Source: Promicromonospora sp. AC04
GTDB lineage: Bacteria; Actinomycetota; Actinomycetes; Actinomycetales; Cellulomonadaceae
Reading direction: 5' to 3'
DNA: 64,000 bases
Assembly: GCF_003058225.1 (NCBI RefSeq)
Contig: NZ_QBUG01000004.1
Span: 124,001 to 188,000 of the forward strand
The notes below the pieces were generated by a model. It searched no databases and was not told the DNA's origin. It worked only from the letters and a program-made list of their open reading frames with translations. Of this stretch, positions 50,409 to 58,074 are shown piece after piece. The stretch's first letter is position 1, and each line of letters starts with the position of its first letter. The position numbers and the translations under genes are program-made.

Positions 50409-51086
50409 TCACGGAGCGTCCCGCAGGCGCTGCCAGCGCGCCAGCAGCCCCTCGGGGACCTCCTCGCGGGTGACGGCGAAGGTGCGGTGGTCGCGCCACT
50501 GGCCCTGGATGTGCAGGAACCGCTCGCGCACGCCCTCGTCCCGCAGCCCGAGCTTCTCCACGACCCGCAGGCTCGGCTTGTTCTCGGGGCGGATGTTGAT
50601 CTCGATGCGGTGCAGCCCCAGGAAGAAGGCGTAGTCCACGGCCATCGCGACGCCCGTCGGGATCACCCCCCGCCCGGCCACGCTCTCGCTCACCCAGTAC
50701 CCGATGCTCGCGGAGCACATCGATCCCCAGGTGATGGACGCGACCGTCAGCTGTCCCACGAGGGCACCGTCGAGCTCCACGCCGAACGGGAGCGACGTCC
50801 CGGCGCGGGCCTGCGCGGAGAGGGAACGCACGTACTCGCCGAACGTCGAGGCGATGTAGCGGTTCGCACCGGGCGACGTCGCCTCCCAGCGCTCGAGCCA
50901 CGCTGCGTTCTCGGCCCGCAGGCGGGCCCAGTCAGTTGCGTCCCGACGCCGGAGCGGGCGCAGCACGACTGCCCCGGCCGACGTGTCCTCGCGCAACGTC
51001 ACCGGCCATGGCTTGGCCACCGTCCACCCCTTAACAAACTTTCCCGTGGTGCCTTCCGGCACGTCCGACTTACTCGACGGCATCAT
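50409..51086 (-). CDS. GNAT family N-acetyltransferase (RimJ/RimL-like)
   Basis: 225 residues from the first of two tandem ATGs (51086/51083), seven bases after AAGGGG; an ATG at 51182 would add 32 unconserved residues. The GNAT fold is clear: VVLRPLRRRDATDWARLRAE, then IGYWVSESVAGRGVIPTGVA for acetyl-CoA, and RIEINIRPENKPSLRVVEKL with the classic NxxS pattern. RimJ/RimL-type enzymes acetylate protein N-termini. Its neighbours (SepX, 5-FCL) form a conserved actinobacterial block. Confidence 0.85.
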   Translation of the reverse strand: MMPSSKSDVPEGTTGKFVKGWTVAKPWPVTLREDTSAGAVVLRPLRRRDATDWARLRAENAAWLERWEATSPGANRYIASTFGEYVRSLSAQARAGTSLPFGVELDGALVGQLTVASITWGSMCSASIGYWVSESVAGRGVIPTGVAMAVDYAFFLGLHRIEINIRPENKPSLRVVEKLGLRDEGVRERFLHIQGQWRDHRTFAVTREEVPEGLLARWQRLRDAP

Positions 51087-51247
51087 CGTTCGCCCCTTGC
51101 CACGTCCTATGACGAATCTCGGCGTTGGAGAGGGTCTACCACGCTCGGTGGTCTCAGACCCGTCGAGCAGCCGCTCGGTCATGTTCTCGCCTTCTTCGTG
51201 CGCTGTTCGTAACAATCTTGTCTCGGAGTCTTGGCACAATAGCGGTC

Positions 51248-51892
51248 ATGAGCGGCATCTCTGTCCCGACGCCACAGCCTTACCCCGTCCATCCCGGGAT
51301 GGAGACAGGTGACGCCAAGGAGGAGCTCCGCCGCGCCATCCGCGCACAACGCGGCCTGCGGTCCGCCCGGCTGAGGACCCAGGCCGCCCAGTCGCTCGCC
51401 GACATCATCGAGTCGATTCCCGAGGTTCGCGACGCCGGGTGCGTCGCCGCGTACGCGGCGCGCAGCGCAGAGCCCGGCATGCTGCCGCTCCTGGACCGCC
51501 TCGCGAGCCGCGGTGTCCGTGCGCTGCTCCCCGTGCTGGGCGCCGGCCTCGCCCGGGACTGGGCGGACTACACCGGACCGGACGACCTCCTGGAGCGCGC
51601 GCCCGGCCGGCCGCCCGAACCCGGCGGCCCCACCCTGGGCACGGATGCGATCAAGCTGGCCGACGTCGTCCTCGCGCCCGCCCTCGCCGTCGACACCCGC
51701 GGTGTGCGGCTCGGGCAGGGCGGAGGCTGGTACGACCGTGCGCTCACCCACCTGCGCCCCGGCGCGAAGGTGGTCGCCGTGGTCTTCCCGGAAGAGGTGT
51801 ACGACGCCGCGGACCACCCCCTGCCACGCGAGGAGCACGACATCCTGGTGCACGCCGTGGCGACCACCGCCGACTGGCGCTGGCTGGGCTAG
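51248..51892 (+). CDS. 5-formyltetrahydrofolate cyclo-ligase
   Basis: 214 residues from the ATG at 51248. The family signatures are AKEELRRAIRAQRGLRS at the start, VLAPALAVDTRGVRLGQGGG with WYDRAL (ATP and folate site), and VFPEEVYDAADHPLPREEHD at the end. The enzyme converts 5-formyl-THF to 5,10-methenyl-THF with ATP. CACAAT lies just upstream of the ATG with no clear ribosome binding site, so the message may be leaderless. The longer frame from 51125 is not needed. Confidence 0.93.
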   Translation: MSGISVPTPQPYPVHPGMETGDAKEELRRAIRAQRGLRSARLRTQAAQSLADIIESIPEVRDAGCVAAYAARSAEPGMLPLLDRLASRGVRALLPVLGAGLARDWADYTGPDDLLERAPGRPPEPGGPTLGTDAIKLADVVLAPALAVDTRGVRLGQGGGWYDRALTHLRPGAKVVAVVFPEEVYDAADHPLPREEHDILVHAVATTADWRWLG

Positions 51893-51900
51893 CAGACCCC

Positions 51901-51926
51901 GCTGGTCGAGACCGGTCTCGACCAGC
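51901..51926. terminator. 26-base perfect palindrome between convergent genes
   Basis: GCTGGTCGAGACC (51901-51913) is followed directly by its complement GGTCTCGACCAGC (51914-51926). It lies 8 bases after the 5-FCL stop and 27 bases from the end of the penicillin-acylase-like gene, so it can act as a bidirectional terminator. Confidence 0.7.
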
Positions 51927-51952
51927 CCGACCAGCGGCGGCCTACGTCACGG

Positions 51953-54631
51953 TCACGGGGTGAGGATCAGCTCGTCCTCCTGCGCGCCGTCGACCGCCTC
52001 GGTGCTGAACGGCCACGGGAACGTCTCCCCCTTCACCCACGCGTCGAGCTGGTCGTCGTAGTGCTCGGAGGCCGGGTGTGCGGACGCGCCGGTCACGACT
52101 ACCCAGGTGGAGGCGTCGAGGTCGGCGAGGTCGACGACCATGCGCATGGACGGGCCGCCCGTCACGTCGAAGCTGCCGCTGGCCGCGTCCCATGCGGTGG
52201 CGTTCACGATCGAGGGGCCGCCCCCGACCTTGACCGGCGCCGGGTTCATGTACGCGGCGATCGGGGCCGGGATGCCGTCCCCGCCGAGCACCAGGTGCTT
52301 CAGCTTGAGCTGGTGCAGCGTGCCCCACTCCCAGTCGCTGGTGTCCTTGCCGAGCTCGACCGTGAGGTCCTGGCGGGCGCTGACCAGCGCCTCGGTGAGC
52401 ACCTGGTCGCGGCTCTCCACGACGGCCACCGTCGACTTGTCGTCCCAGAAGGCATCGTTCGGGTTGTCGAGCATGCCCTGGATCACGGCGAGCCAGCGGC
52501 TGCCGCCGTCGGGCCACATCGACTGCGGTAGCTCGTCGTTGAAGGTGGTCTCCAGGAGGTTGCGCCACACCGCGGCGAAGTAGGCAGCAGCGGCGGAGTC
52601 CGAGTCCATGGAGTAGTCGTCCCAGTCGGCCAGGAGGGCCTGGCCGTCCGAGTCGTAGCCGGCGTCGAGGTCCACGGCGAGCAGCACGGGCACCAGCGTC
52701 TCGGCGAAGACGCTCCACTCGTCCATCTGGATGTCCGACATATCGGCGGCCGTGAGCTTGCGTCCCTCGGCGATCCGATCGCTGAGCAGGGTACGGATGC
52801 GTTCCGACCGGTACCCGTAGTCCCAGTCGCGGCTGAGGAACGGCCCGGAGCCGCCCGGCAGCACCGCCTGGTTCGCCGCGACGATGAAGCCTTCCTTGGG
52901 GTCCACGACGCCCGGCATCTGCGCCGGGTCCACGTAGCCGGTCCAGTCGTAGCGGGCGTCCCAGCCGGGGCGCGGCCAGGTGCCGTCGGACTCCACCGCA
53001 CCGGGGACGCTGGCCCGCACCGGGATCTTGCCCGGCGCCTGGTAGCCGATGTGCCCGTCCGTCGTGGCGAACACGATGTTCTGCGCCGGGACCTCGAACT
53101 TCGCTGCCGCCGCCTTCATGTCCGCGGGCGTCTTCGCGCGGTTCATCGCGAACACGGCGTCGGCGGTGTGGCCGGGCTGGAGCGCCGTCCACTGCAGGGA
53201 GATCTCGTACTGGCCGAGCTCCGTGCCGGTCTCGGTGGGCGAGTTGCGCACGGCGTCCATCTCGCCCTCGTCCATGACGGACGAGATGATCGGGCCGTGC
53301 ACGGTCCGCCGGACCTCCAGGTCGACCGGGCTGCCGCCGTCGACCCGGATCACCTCGGTCTCCTTCTCCATCGGGACCCACTCGTCCGCACCGCGGAGGT
53401 AGGTGTCGTTACGGACCCGCTCGATGAAGAAGTCGGTGACGTCGGCGCCCATGTTGGTCATGCCCCAGGCGATGTCCGCGTTGTGCCCGATGATCACGCC
53501 GGGGAAGCCGGAGAAGGAGAACCCGGACACGTCGAAGGGGCACTCCGGTCCCACTTCGTTGCAGTGCAGGCCCACCTGCGTCCAGATACCGGGGGCGGCG
53601 AGCGCGAGGTGCGGGTCGTTGGCCAGCAGCGGCTTGCCGGACTCCGTGTACTGGCCCGACACCGCCCAGGAGTTCGAGCCCGTGCTCTCACCGCGCGCTA
53701 TCTGCACGGGCACGGCGTCGAGCGCCCGCTGCGCCGAGTCGAGGGCCTTGGCCAGGTCCGGGCTCTCGTACATGTCCCCGGTGCCCGACGCCGTCTGGGT
53801 CGCCTGGGTCTGCTGCGTCGCCGCCGGGACGCCCGCCTCCGCGGGGTCGAGGACCGTCGCGTTGCCCGTGTTCGAGTACGCCGGGAACAGCTCGGCGACG
53901 CGCGACGCGTCGCCGAGGGTGCTGTAGGCCAGGCCGCGGTCGAGCTCCTCGTTGTAGTTGTTGCGCAGGTCCCAGGCCATGGCCTTGAGCCAGGCGAGCG
54001 AGTCGATCGGGTCCCACTTCTCCGGCTCGTTCACCTCGACGCTGACGTCGAGCACCGTGTACTCCACGGCCGTCTCGGCCGGGCTGCGGTCCGCGAGGTA
54101 GGCGTTCACGCCGTCCGCGTAGGCCTGCAGGTACTGCCGGGTCTCGTCGTCGAGGATGTTGAACTCCTCCTCCGCGACGTGCCGCCAGCCGAACGTGCGG
54201 GTGACCATGTCGGCCTGGATCGCGTCGGGGTTGTTGCCCACGAGCTCGGCCAGGCGGCCCGCGGTCACGTGCCGGCGGTAGTCCATCTCGAAGAAGCGGT
54301 CCTGCGCGTGCACGTAGCCCTGCGCGCGGAACAGGTCCTCGGCCGAGTCGGCGTAGATCTGCGGCACGCCCTGGGCGTCGCGGCTCACGCGCACGTCCGA
54401 GCTGAGTCCCTCGACCTGCACCTCCCCGGAGTACTCCGGGAGCGGACGGCGGCCGGTGAACCAGCCGAAGGTCGTCACGGCGACCAGCGCCAGTACCACG
54501 ACGACGGCCGTGCCGACCAGGAACTGGCGGACACGGGAGGTACGAGTCCGACGGGGCTTGGCGGGCCGCGCACCGTCGGGGGAGGCTGTTTCGGCGGGCT
54601 CTATGGGCTCGGCGGAAGTCGTCGCGGACAC
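51953..54631 (-). CDS. Penicillin acylase family protein (Ntn-hydrolase)
   Basis: About 892 residues from a GTG at 54631; the frame to 54805 would run over the CIRCE-like site. A basic N-terminus and membrane anchor (FLVGTAVVVVLALVAVTTFG) are followed by the alpha region. The autocatalytic junction is visible as STG-SNSWAVSG near residue 318, where the serine after the glycine becomes the N-terminal nucleophile. NDPHLALAAPGIW, then GFSFSGFPGVIIGHNADIAW complete the family pattern. It is exported and self-cleaves; the natural amide or lactone substrate is unknown. Confidence 0.9.
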   Translation of the reverse strand: MSATTSAEPIEPAETASPDGARPAKPRRTRTSRVRQFLVGTAVVVVLALVAVTTFGWFTGRRPLPEYSGEVQVEGLSSDVRVSRDAQGVPQIYADSAEDLFRAQGYVHAQDRFFEMDYRRHVTAGRLAELVGNNPDAIQADMVTRTFGWRHVAEEEFNILDDETRQYLQAYADGVNAYLADRSPAETAVEYTVLDVSVEVNEPEKWDPIDSLAWLKAMAWDLRNNYNEELDRGLAYSTLGDASRVAELFPAYSNTGNATVLDPAEAGVPAATQQTQATQTASGTGDMYESPDLAKALDSAQRALDAVPVQIARGESTGSNSWAVSGQYTESGKPLLANDPHLALAAPGIWTQVGLHCNEVGPECPFDVSGFSFSGFPGVIIGHNADIAWGMTNMGADVTDFFIERVRNDTYLRGADEWVPMEKETEVIRVDGGSPVDLEVRRTVHGPIISSVMDEGEMDAVRNSPTETGTELGQYEISLQWTALQPGHTADAVFAMNRAKTPADMKAAAAKFEVPAQNIVFATTDGHIGYQAPGKIPVRASVPGAVESDGTWPRPGWDARYDWTGYVDPAQMPGVVDPKEGFIVAANQAVLPGGSGPFLSRDWDYGYRSERIRTLLSDRIAEGRKLTAADMSDIQMDEWSVFAETLVPVLLAVDLDAGYDSDGQALLADWDDYSMDSDSAAAAYFAAVWRNLLETTFNDELPQSMWPDGGSRWLAVIQGMLDNPNDAFWDDKSTVAVVESRDQVLTEALVSARQDLTVELGKDTSDWEWGTLHQLKLKHLVLGGDGIPAPIAAYMNPAPVKVGGGPSIVNATAWDAASGSFDVTGGPSMRMVVDLADLDASTWVVVTGASAHPASEHYDDQLDAWVKGETFPWPFSTEAVDGAQEDELILTP

Positions 54632-54726
54632 GCAGTGGAGACTACCGCCCGCCCCTGGACTTGAGTGACCGCGCTTGGGTGAACACACTCGGGAGATCCT
54701 GGGACTATCCCCCGCCGCCCGACCGT

Positions 54727-54758
54727 TACTATTGGCACTCGGAAACCCCGAGTGCCAG
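54727..54758 (+). promoter_or_regulatory. CIRCE-type (HrcA) operator over the promoter of the FmdB-like gene
   Basis: TTGGCACTC (54732-54740), nine bases, GAGTGCCAG (54750-54758) matches the CIRCE consensus TTAGCACTC-N9-GAGTGCTAA in spacing and all core positions (GCACTC, GAGTGC). A -10-like TACTAT (54727-54732) overlaps its left edge, so HrcA bound here would sit on the transcript start, the usual CIRCE position. It lies 58 bases before the GTG of the FmdB-like gene. Confidence 0.7.
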
Positions 54759-54816
54759 GCCAGGTCCCGGTGAGCGCTCGACGCCCCGGCCGGCCTGACG
54801 TCCAAGAGGAGTGCAC

Positions 54817-55197
54817 GTGCCCACCTACGCGTACCGGTGTGCCGACTGCGGCCACGCGTTCGACATCCACCAGGAGTTCAGCGACTCGTCGCTGACCGTC
54901 TGCCCCGAGTGCCAGGGCCGGCTGCGAAAGGTGTTCAGCTCCGTGGGCGTCACCTTCAAGGGCTCCGGCTTCTACCGCACCGACTCGCGGAGCACGTCGA
55001 CGAGCAGCACGGTGAAGCCCGGCAAGTCGGAGTCCTCGTCGGACTCGTCTTCCTCCTCGGGGTCTTCGGGCTCGTCGGGGGGCTCGTCCTCGGACGGCTC
55101 CGGCTCGTCCTCGTCTTCCTCGAGCTCCTCGGGTTCGTCGAGCTCCTCAAGCTCGTCGTCGAGCGGTTCGAACGCTTCGAAGGCCGCCTCGGCCTGA
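54817..55197 (+). CDS. FmdB family zinc ribbon protein with polyserine tail
   Basis: 126 residues from a GTG at 54817 (MPTYAYRCADCG is the family N-terminus; AGAGGAG precedes). The zinc ribbon has C8, C11, C29 and C32. Residues 1-55 complete the usual FmdB domain (FKGSGFYRTD). Residues from about 57 to 126 are serine (over half) with glycine, a long low-complexity tail. FmdB proteins are small regulatory or metal-handling proteins of uncertain role. The upstream CIRCE-type site suggests heat-shock control. Confidence 0.88.
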   Translation: MPTYAYRCADCGHAFDIHQEFSDSSLTVCPECQGRLRKVFSSVGVTFKGSGFYRTDSRSTSTSSTVKPGKSESSSDSSSSSGSSGSSGGSSSDGSGSSSSSSSSSGSSSSSSSSSSGSNASKAASA

Positions 55198-55369
55198 CCT
55201 TCGCTCGCGCAGACGCCACTGATCCGGAACCTCTTCGCCGGGCACACAGACCCGCTCGACGAGCTTCCAAGGGTCCGAGCGCGACAACAGGCGGCGTTTT
55301 CCCGCCGTCGTGCACAGGTTGCCCGATGGCGGCCGCGCGGCCCTGCCTGCGCTGCATAGCGTCGTCGGC

Positions 55370-56182
55370 ATGGGACTTCTCGACACGATCGCAGAGCCGG
55401 CAGCACGTCATAGTTCGCCACCCGGCTCCGGCTTGCGCACGCCATGGAGCCGGACCACCGAGTCCGCGCCGGACCGCAGGCCGCACACCCGCCTGGCCGC
55501 GTTCCTGCCCCGCCCGGGTCGGCCTCGTTCGGCGGCACTCCGCCGCACGCGACGGATCCTGTGGCGCTGGCGCTTCGCCCTCGCGGCCGTGATGTTCGGC
55601 CTCGCCACCGCCCAGACGGTGCACCTCCTGCGCCCACCACCGCCCCCGACCGTCGACGTCGCCGTCACGGCCCGCGCCGTCGCGGCAGGCACCGAGCTCA
55701 CCCGGGACGACGTGGTGGTGCGCGCGATCGCCGCCGACCTCGCCCCGCCCGGCGCGCTGCACACGGTTCGCGACCTGCTGGGCCGCGCGGCCGTCGTCGG
55801 GCTCCCGGCGGGGGCGCCGCTCCACGCCACCCTCGTCTCCGACGACGGCGTCTCCGCCGCCGCCCCGCGCGGCACCGTGGTGGTCCCGGTCCGCCTGTCC
55901 GACGACGCGATTGCCGCCCTCCTGCGCCCCGGCGACCGGGTGGACCTGCTGGCCGGGACGACGTCGGGCAGCGAGCCGGCCGCGGAGCCCCAGTACCTCG
56001 CCCGGAGCGCGCTCGTGCTGCCCGTCCCGGCCGAACGCGAGGCTGAGGGAGCGGGCGGGCTGCTCGCTCCGGCGTCGGACGGCGACCGGCCCGTCACGCT
56101 CGTCGCGGTGAGCCCAGATGATGCCCCGGAGCTGTCGGCGGTCTCCGGCTGGGGATCGGTGACGGCGGTGCTGGTGCCGTAG
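55370..56182 (+). CDS. SAF-domain protein (CpaB/RcpC-like)
   Basis: 270 residues from the ATG at 55370. One membrane segment (FALAAVMFGLATAQTVHLL) after a basic cytoplasmic tail is followed by the SAF domain: VAVTARAVAAGTELTRDDVV, then AAVVGLPAGAPLHATLVSDD and VVPVRLSDDAIAALLRPGDR with VDLLAG. This matches the CpaB pilus-assembly family. No other pilus genes are visible nearby, so the assignment is by domain only. It is followed 175 bases later by mscL. Confidence 0.8.
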   Translation: MGLLDTIAEPAARHSSPPGSGLRTPWSRTTESAPDRRPHTRLAAFLPRPGRPRSAALRRTRRILWRWRFALAAVMFGLATAQTVHLLRPPPPPTVDVAVTARAVAAGTELTRDDVVVRAIAADLAPPGALHTVRDLLGRAAVVGLPAGAPLHATLVSDDGVSAAAPRGTVVVPVRLSDDAIAALLRPGDRVDLLAGTTSGSEPAAEPQYLARSALVLPVPAEREAEGAGGLLAPASDGDRPVTLVAVSPDDAPELSAVSGWGSVTAVLVP

Positions 56183-56357
56183 AACCACCGCGCAGCAAAG
56201 CTCGGGAACACCGGGTGAACAGCTTTAGCCAATTCGGCCGAATGTCCTGTTCGACGTGCGCTGAACCGGATTTTCCACCACAATCCCCTTCGAGGTCCTG
56301 GCCGACGCCGACCCACACCAACGTCACAGAGATCCAGAAAGAGATCCAGGGGGATCC

Positions 56358-56795
56358 ATGCGCGACCAGCTCAACGGCTTCAAGGAATTCATCACGCGCG
56401 GCAACGTGCTCGACCTCGCTGTCGCTGTTGTCATCGGCGCTGCTTTCTCGGGCGTCATCAGCGGCCTCGTCGACGGCTTCATCATGCCGCTCATCGGGTG
56501 GCTCGTCGGTGCGCCGGACTTCACCGCCATCTCGTTCAACGTCCCGAACTGGCGTGGCGAGTACACCGTGTTCCCGATCGGCCTCTTCATCCAGGGCCTC
56601 ATCATGTTCGTGCTGATCGCGTCGGCGATCTACTTCTTCGTGATCCTCCCGATCAAGAAGCTCGCCGAACTGCGCAAGCCCGCGGAGGAGCCCACCGTCG
56701 AGGAATCGCTCGCCGAGGACGTCGCGCTGCTCACCGAGATCCGCGACATTCTCCGCGCCCAGGCCGGTCAGCAGTCGGGCTCGCACCCCAGCTGA
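56358..56795 (+). CDS. mscL: Large-conductance mechanosensitive channel MscL
   Basis: 145 residues. The N-terminal helix and first membrane segment (NGFKEFITRGNVLDLAVAVV, IGAAFSGVISGLVDGFIMPL) and the second (FPIGLFIQGLIMFVLIASAI, YFFVILPIKKL) are diagnostic of MscL, which opens under membrane tension to relieve osmotic shock. GGGGG-type ribosome binding (AGGGGGATCC) precedes the ATG. The C-terminal bundle is slightly extended. Confidence 0.97.
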   Translation: MRDQLNGFKEFITRGNVLDLAVAVVIGAAFSGVISGLVDGFIMPLIGWLVGAPDFTAISFNVPNWRGEYTVFPIGLFIQGLIMFVLIASAIYFFVILPIKKLAELRKPAEEPTVEESLAEDVALLTEIRDILRAQAGQQSGSHPS

Positions 56796-56864
56796 ACCCC
56801 ACCGCCGCGCCCGCACCCGATCTCCAAGGCTCGAACAGCGGGCGCGGCTGGATCGGCGGACGCG

Positions 56865-57101
56865 TCAGCCCCAGTGCGGCGGGACGTCTCGGCGCAGCTG
56901 CTCATCGTTGGAGCCGTGACCGGCGTCGGTCGCGGCTCCGCCGTCGGACCCCTCGCCCCAGCCGGCCGGGCGCTCGTCGGCGCTCACGCCCAGCACGGCC
57001 TCACGCTCGGTCCCCCGGCGCACGGCGCGCCGGGGACCCCGCCGTCGCGGGGCGGCGTCACTCTGTGCCGGGTCGGCCGGCGCGTTCACGGGCTCGCTCA
57101 C
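56865..57101 (-). CDS. Small conserved hypothetical protein
   Basis: 78 residues. The N-terminal half is basic and alanine-rich. The C-terminal NDEQLRRDVPPHWG end is a pattern I associate with short actinobacterial proteins of unknown role near this gene block. It precedes the SRPBCC gene by 34 bases on the same strand. Confidence 0.6.
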   Translation of the reverse strand: MSEPVNAPADPAQSDAAPRRRGPRRAVRRGTEREAVLGVSADERPAGWGEGSDGGAATDAGHGSNDEQLRRDVPPHWG

Positions 57102-57135
57102 CCGACCATTGTCGCCCCGACCGGCGCGCGTTCGG

Positions 57136-57615
57136 TCAGGCCGTGGCGAACGCCACCAGCGCGTCCAGGTACGCCGGCCATCCGGTCGCGGAGCCGACGC
57201 TGCGGTGGATCGAGCCGCCGCCCTCGCCGTGCGCCTCGAACCCGGTGTGCACCAGGCGCAGCACGGTCTGGTCGGGTCCGACCTCGGTGAACGTCACCTC
57301 GATGCGGCTCGCCCGCTCTCCGTCCGGGTCGAACCGCCAGTCGCCGTCCAGCATCCATGCGAGCACGAGCCGGCCGGGGGCGCCCCATTCGAGCACCCGG
57401 CCCCAGTCGCACTCGGTGCCGTCGGGCTGCCGCTCGTACCAGCGGCCGCCCGCGGTCGGCTCGAACACGATCGCCGCGGGCCGCTCGTCCCCGAGCCAGT
57501 GCCGTTCGGCGACCCACGCCGCCTGTTCCACGGTGAAGAGCTCGAACGCCCGCGCCAGTCCGGCGGGCACGGTCACCTCCGCCACGACGGGCGTGTACGA
57601 CTGGGTCTCGCTCAT
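57136..57615 (-). CDS. SRPBCC (AHSA1-like) domain protein
   Basis: 159 residues. The helix-grip fold of the START/AHSA1 type shows in VTVPAGLARAFELFTVEQAA, WERFEPTAGGRWYERQPDG-type strands and RIEVTFTEVGPDQTVLRLVH, ending in a long helix (WPAYLDALVAFA). Members bind hydrophobic ligands. Its start overlaps the ArsR stop by 4 bases, a common ArsR-SRPBCC pairing in actinobacteria. Confidence 0.9.
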   Translation of the reverse strand: MSETQSYTPVVAEVTVPAGLARAFELFTVEQAAWVAERHWLGDERPAAIVFEPTAGGRWYERQPDGTECDWGRVLEWGAPGRLVLAWMLDGDWRFDPDGERASRIEVTFTEVGPDQTVLRLVHTGFEAHGEGGGSIHRSVGSATGWPAYLDALVAFATA

Positions 57616-58019
57616 GATCGGTCCCTCTCGGGTTCTTCGCCGCGCCCCGCCTGACGGGCCGGGGCAGCGCTCCGCCGTCGGACGGCGTCCTCGCCGACGT
57701 ACTCGGCGAAAGCGGCCAGCTGGTTGCTCCAGAAACGGTCGAGGTAGGCCCGCACGTCGGCGGGCCCGCTCGGATCGAGGCCGTAGAGCCGCCGCGTGCC
57801 CTCCGCGTGATCGCGGACGAGACCGGCCTCCTTCAGCACCTTGAGGTGCTGCGACACGGCGGGCCGGCTGATCGGCAGCCGCTCCGCGAGCTCCCCCACG
57901 GACACCGCGCCGCCGGCCAGCAGGGCCACGATGTCCCGGCGCCGGGCGTCGCCCAGCGCGTCGAGCTGCTGCTCGCCGCGGCCGGCACCCCGCTCCGAGC
58001 TGGCGGCACCGGTCGCCAT
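57612..58019 (-). CDS. ArsR family winged-helix regulator
   Basis: 135 residues from the ATG at 58019. The winged helix: LDALGDARRRDIVALLAGGA, VSVGELAERLPISRPAVSQH and LKVLKEAGLVRDHAEGTRRL. No metal-binding cysteines of the ArsR/SmtB type are present, so it is of the SRPBCC-linked subgroup. A repeat pair upstream of the start is its probable operator. Confidence 0.9.
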   Translation of the reverse strand: MATGAASSERGAGRGEQQLDALGDARRRDIVALLAGGAVSVGELAERLPISRPAVSQHLKVLKEAGLVRDHAEGTRRLYGLDPSGPADVRAYLDRFWSNQLAAFAEYVGEDAVRRRSAAPARQAGRGEEPERDRS

Positions 58020-58020
58020 T

Positions 58021-58059
58021 CGGTAAGTTCCCACGAACGGTAAGTTACAACTAACCGTC
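58021..58059. promoter_or_regulatory. Direct and inverted repeats upstream of the ArsR gene
   Basis: CGGTAAGTT occurs at 58021-58029 and 58038-58046, a 17-base direct repeat, and GTTA-CAAC-TAAC (58044-58055) is an adjacent inverted repeat. They lie directly against the ATG at 58019 and would let the ArsR protein repress itself and the SRPBCC gene. Confidence 0.5.
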
Positions 58060-58074
58060 GATCCCCGCAACCGC

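Noticed and set aside
54732-54758. Reading the CIRCE-like repeat as a transcription terminator
   Set aside because: It lies between divergent genes, overlaps a -10-like sequence and has the exact CIRCE core and spacer; no T-run follows.
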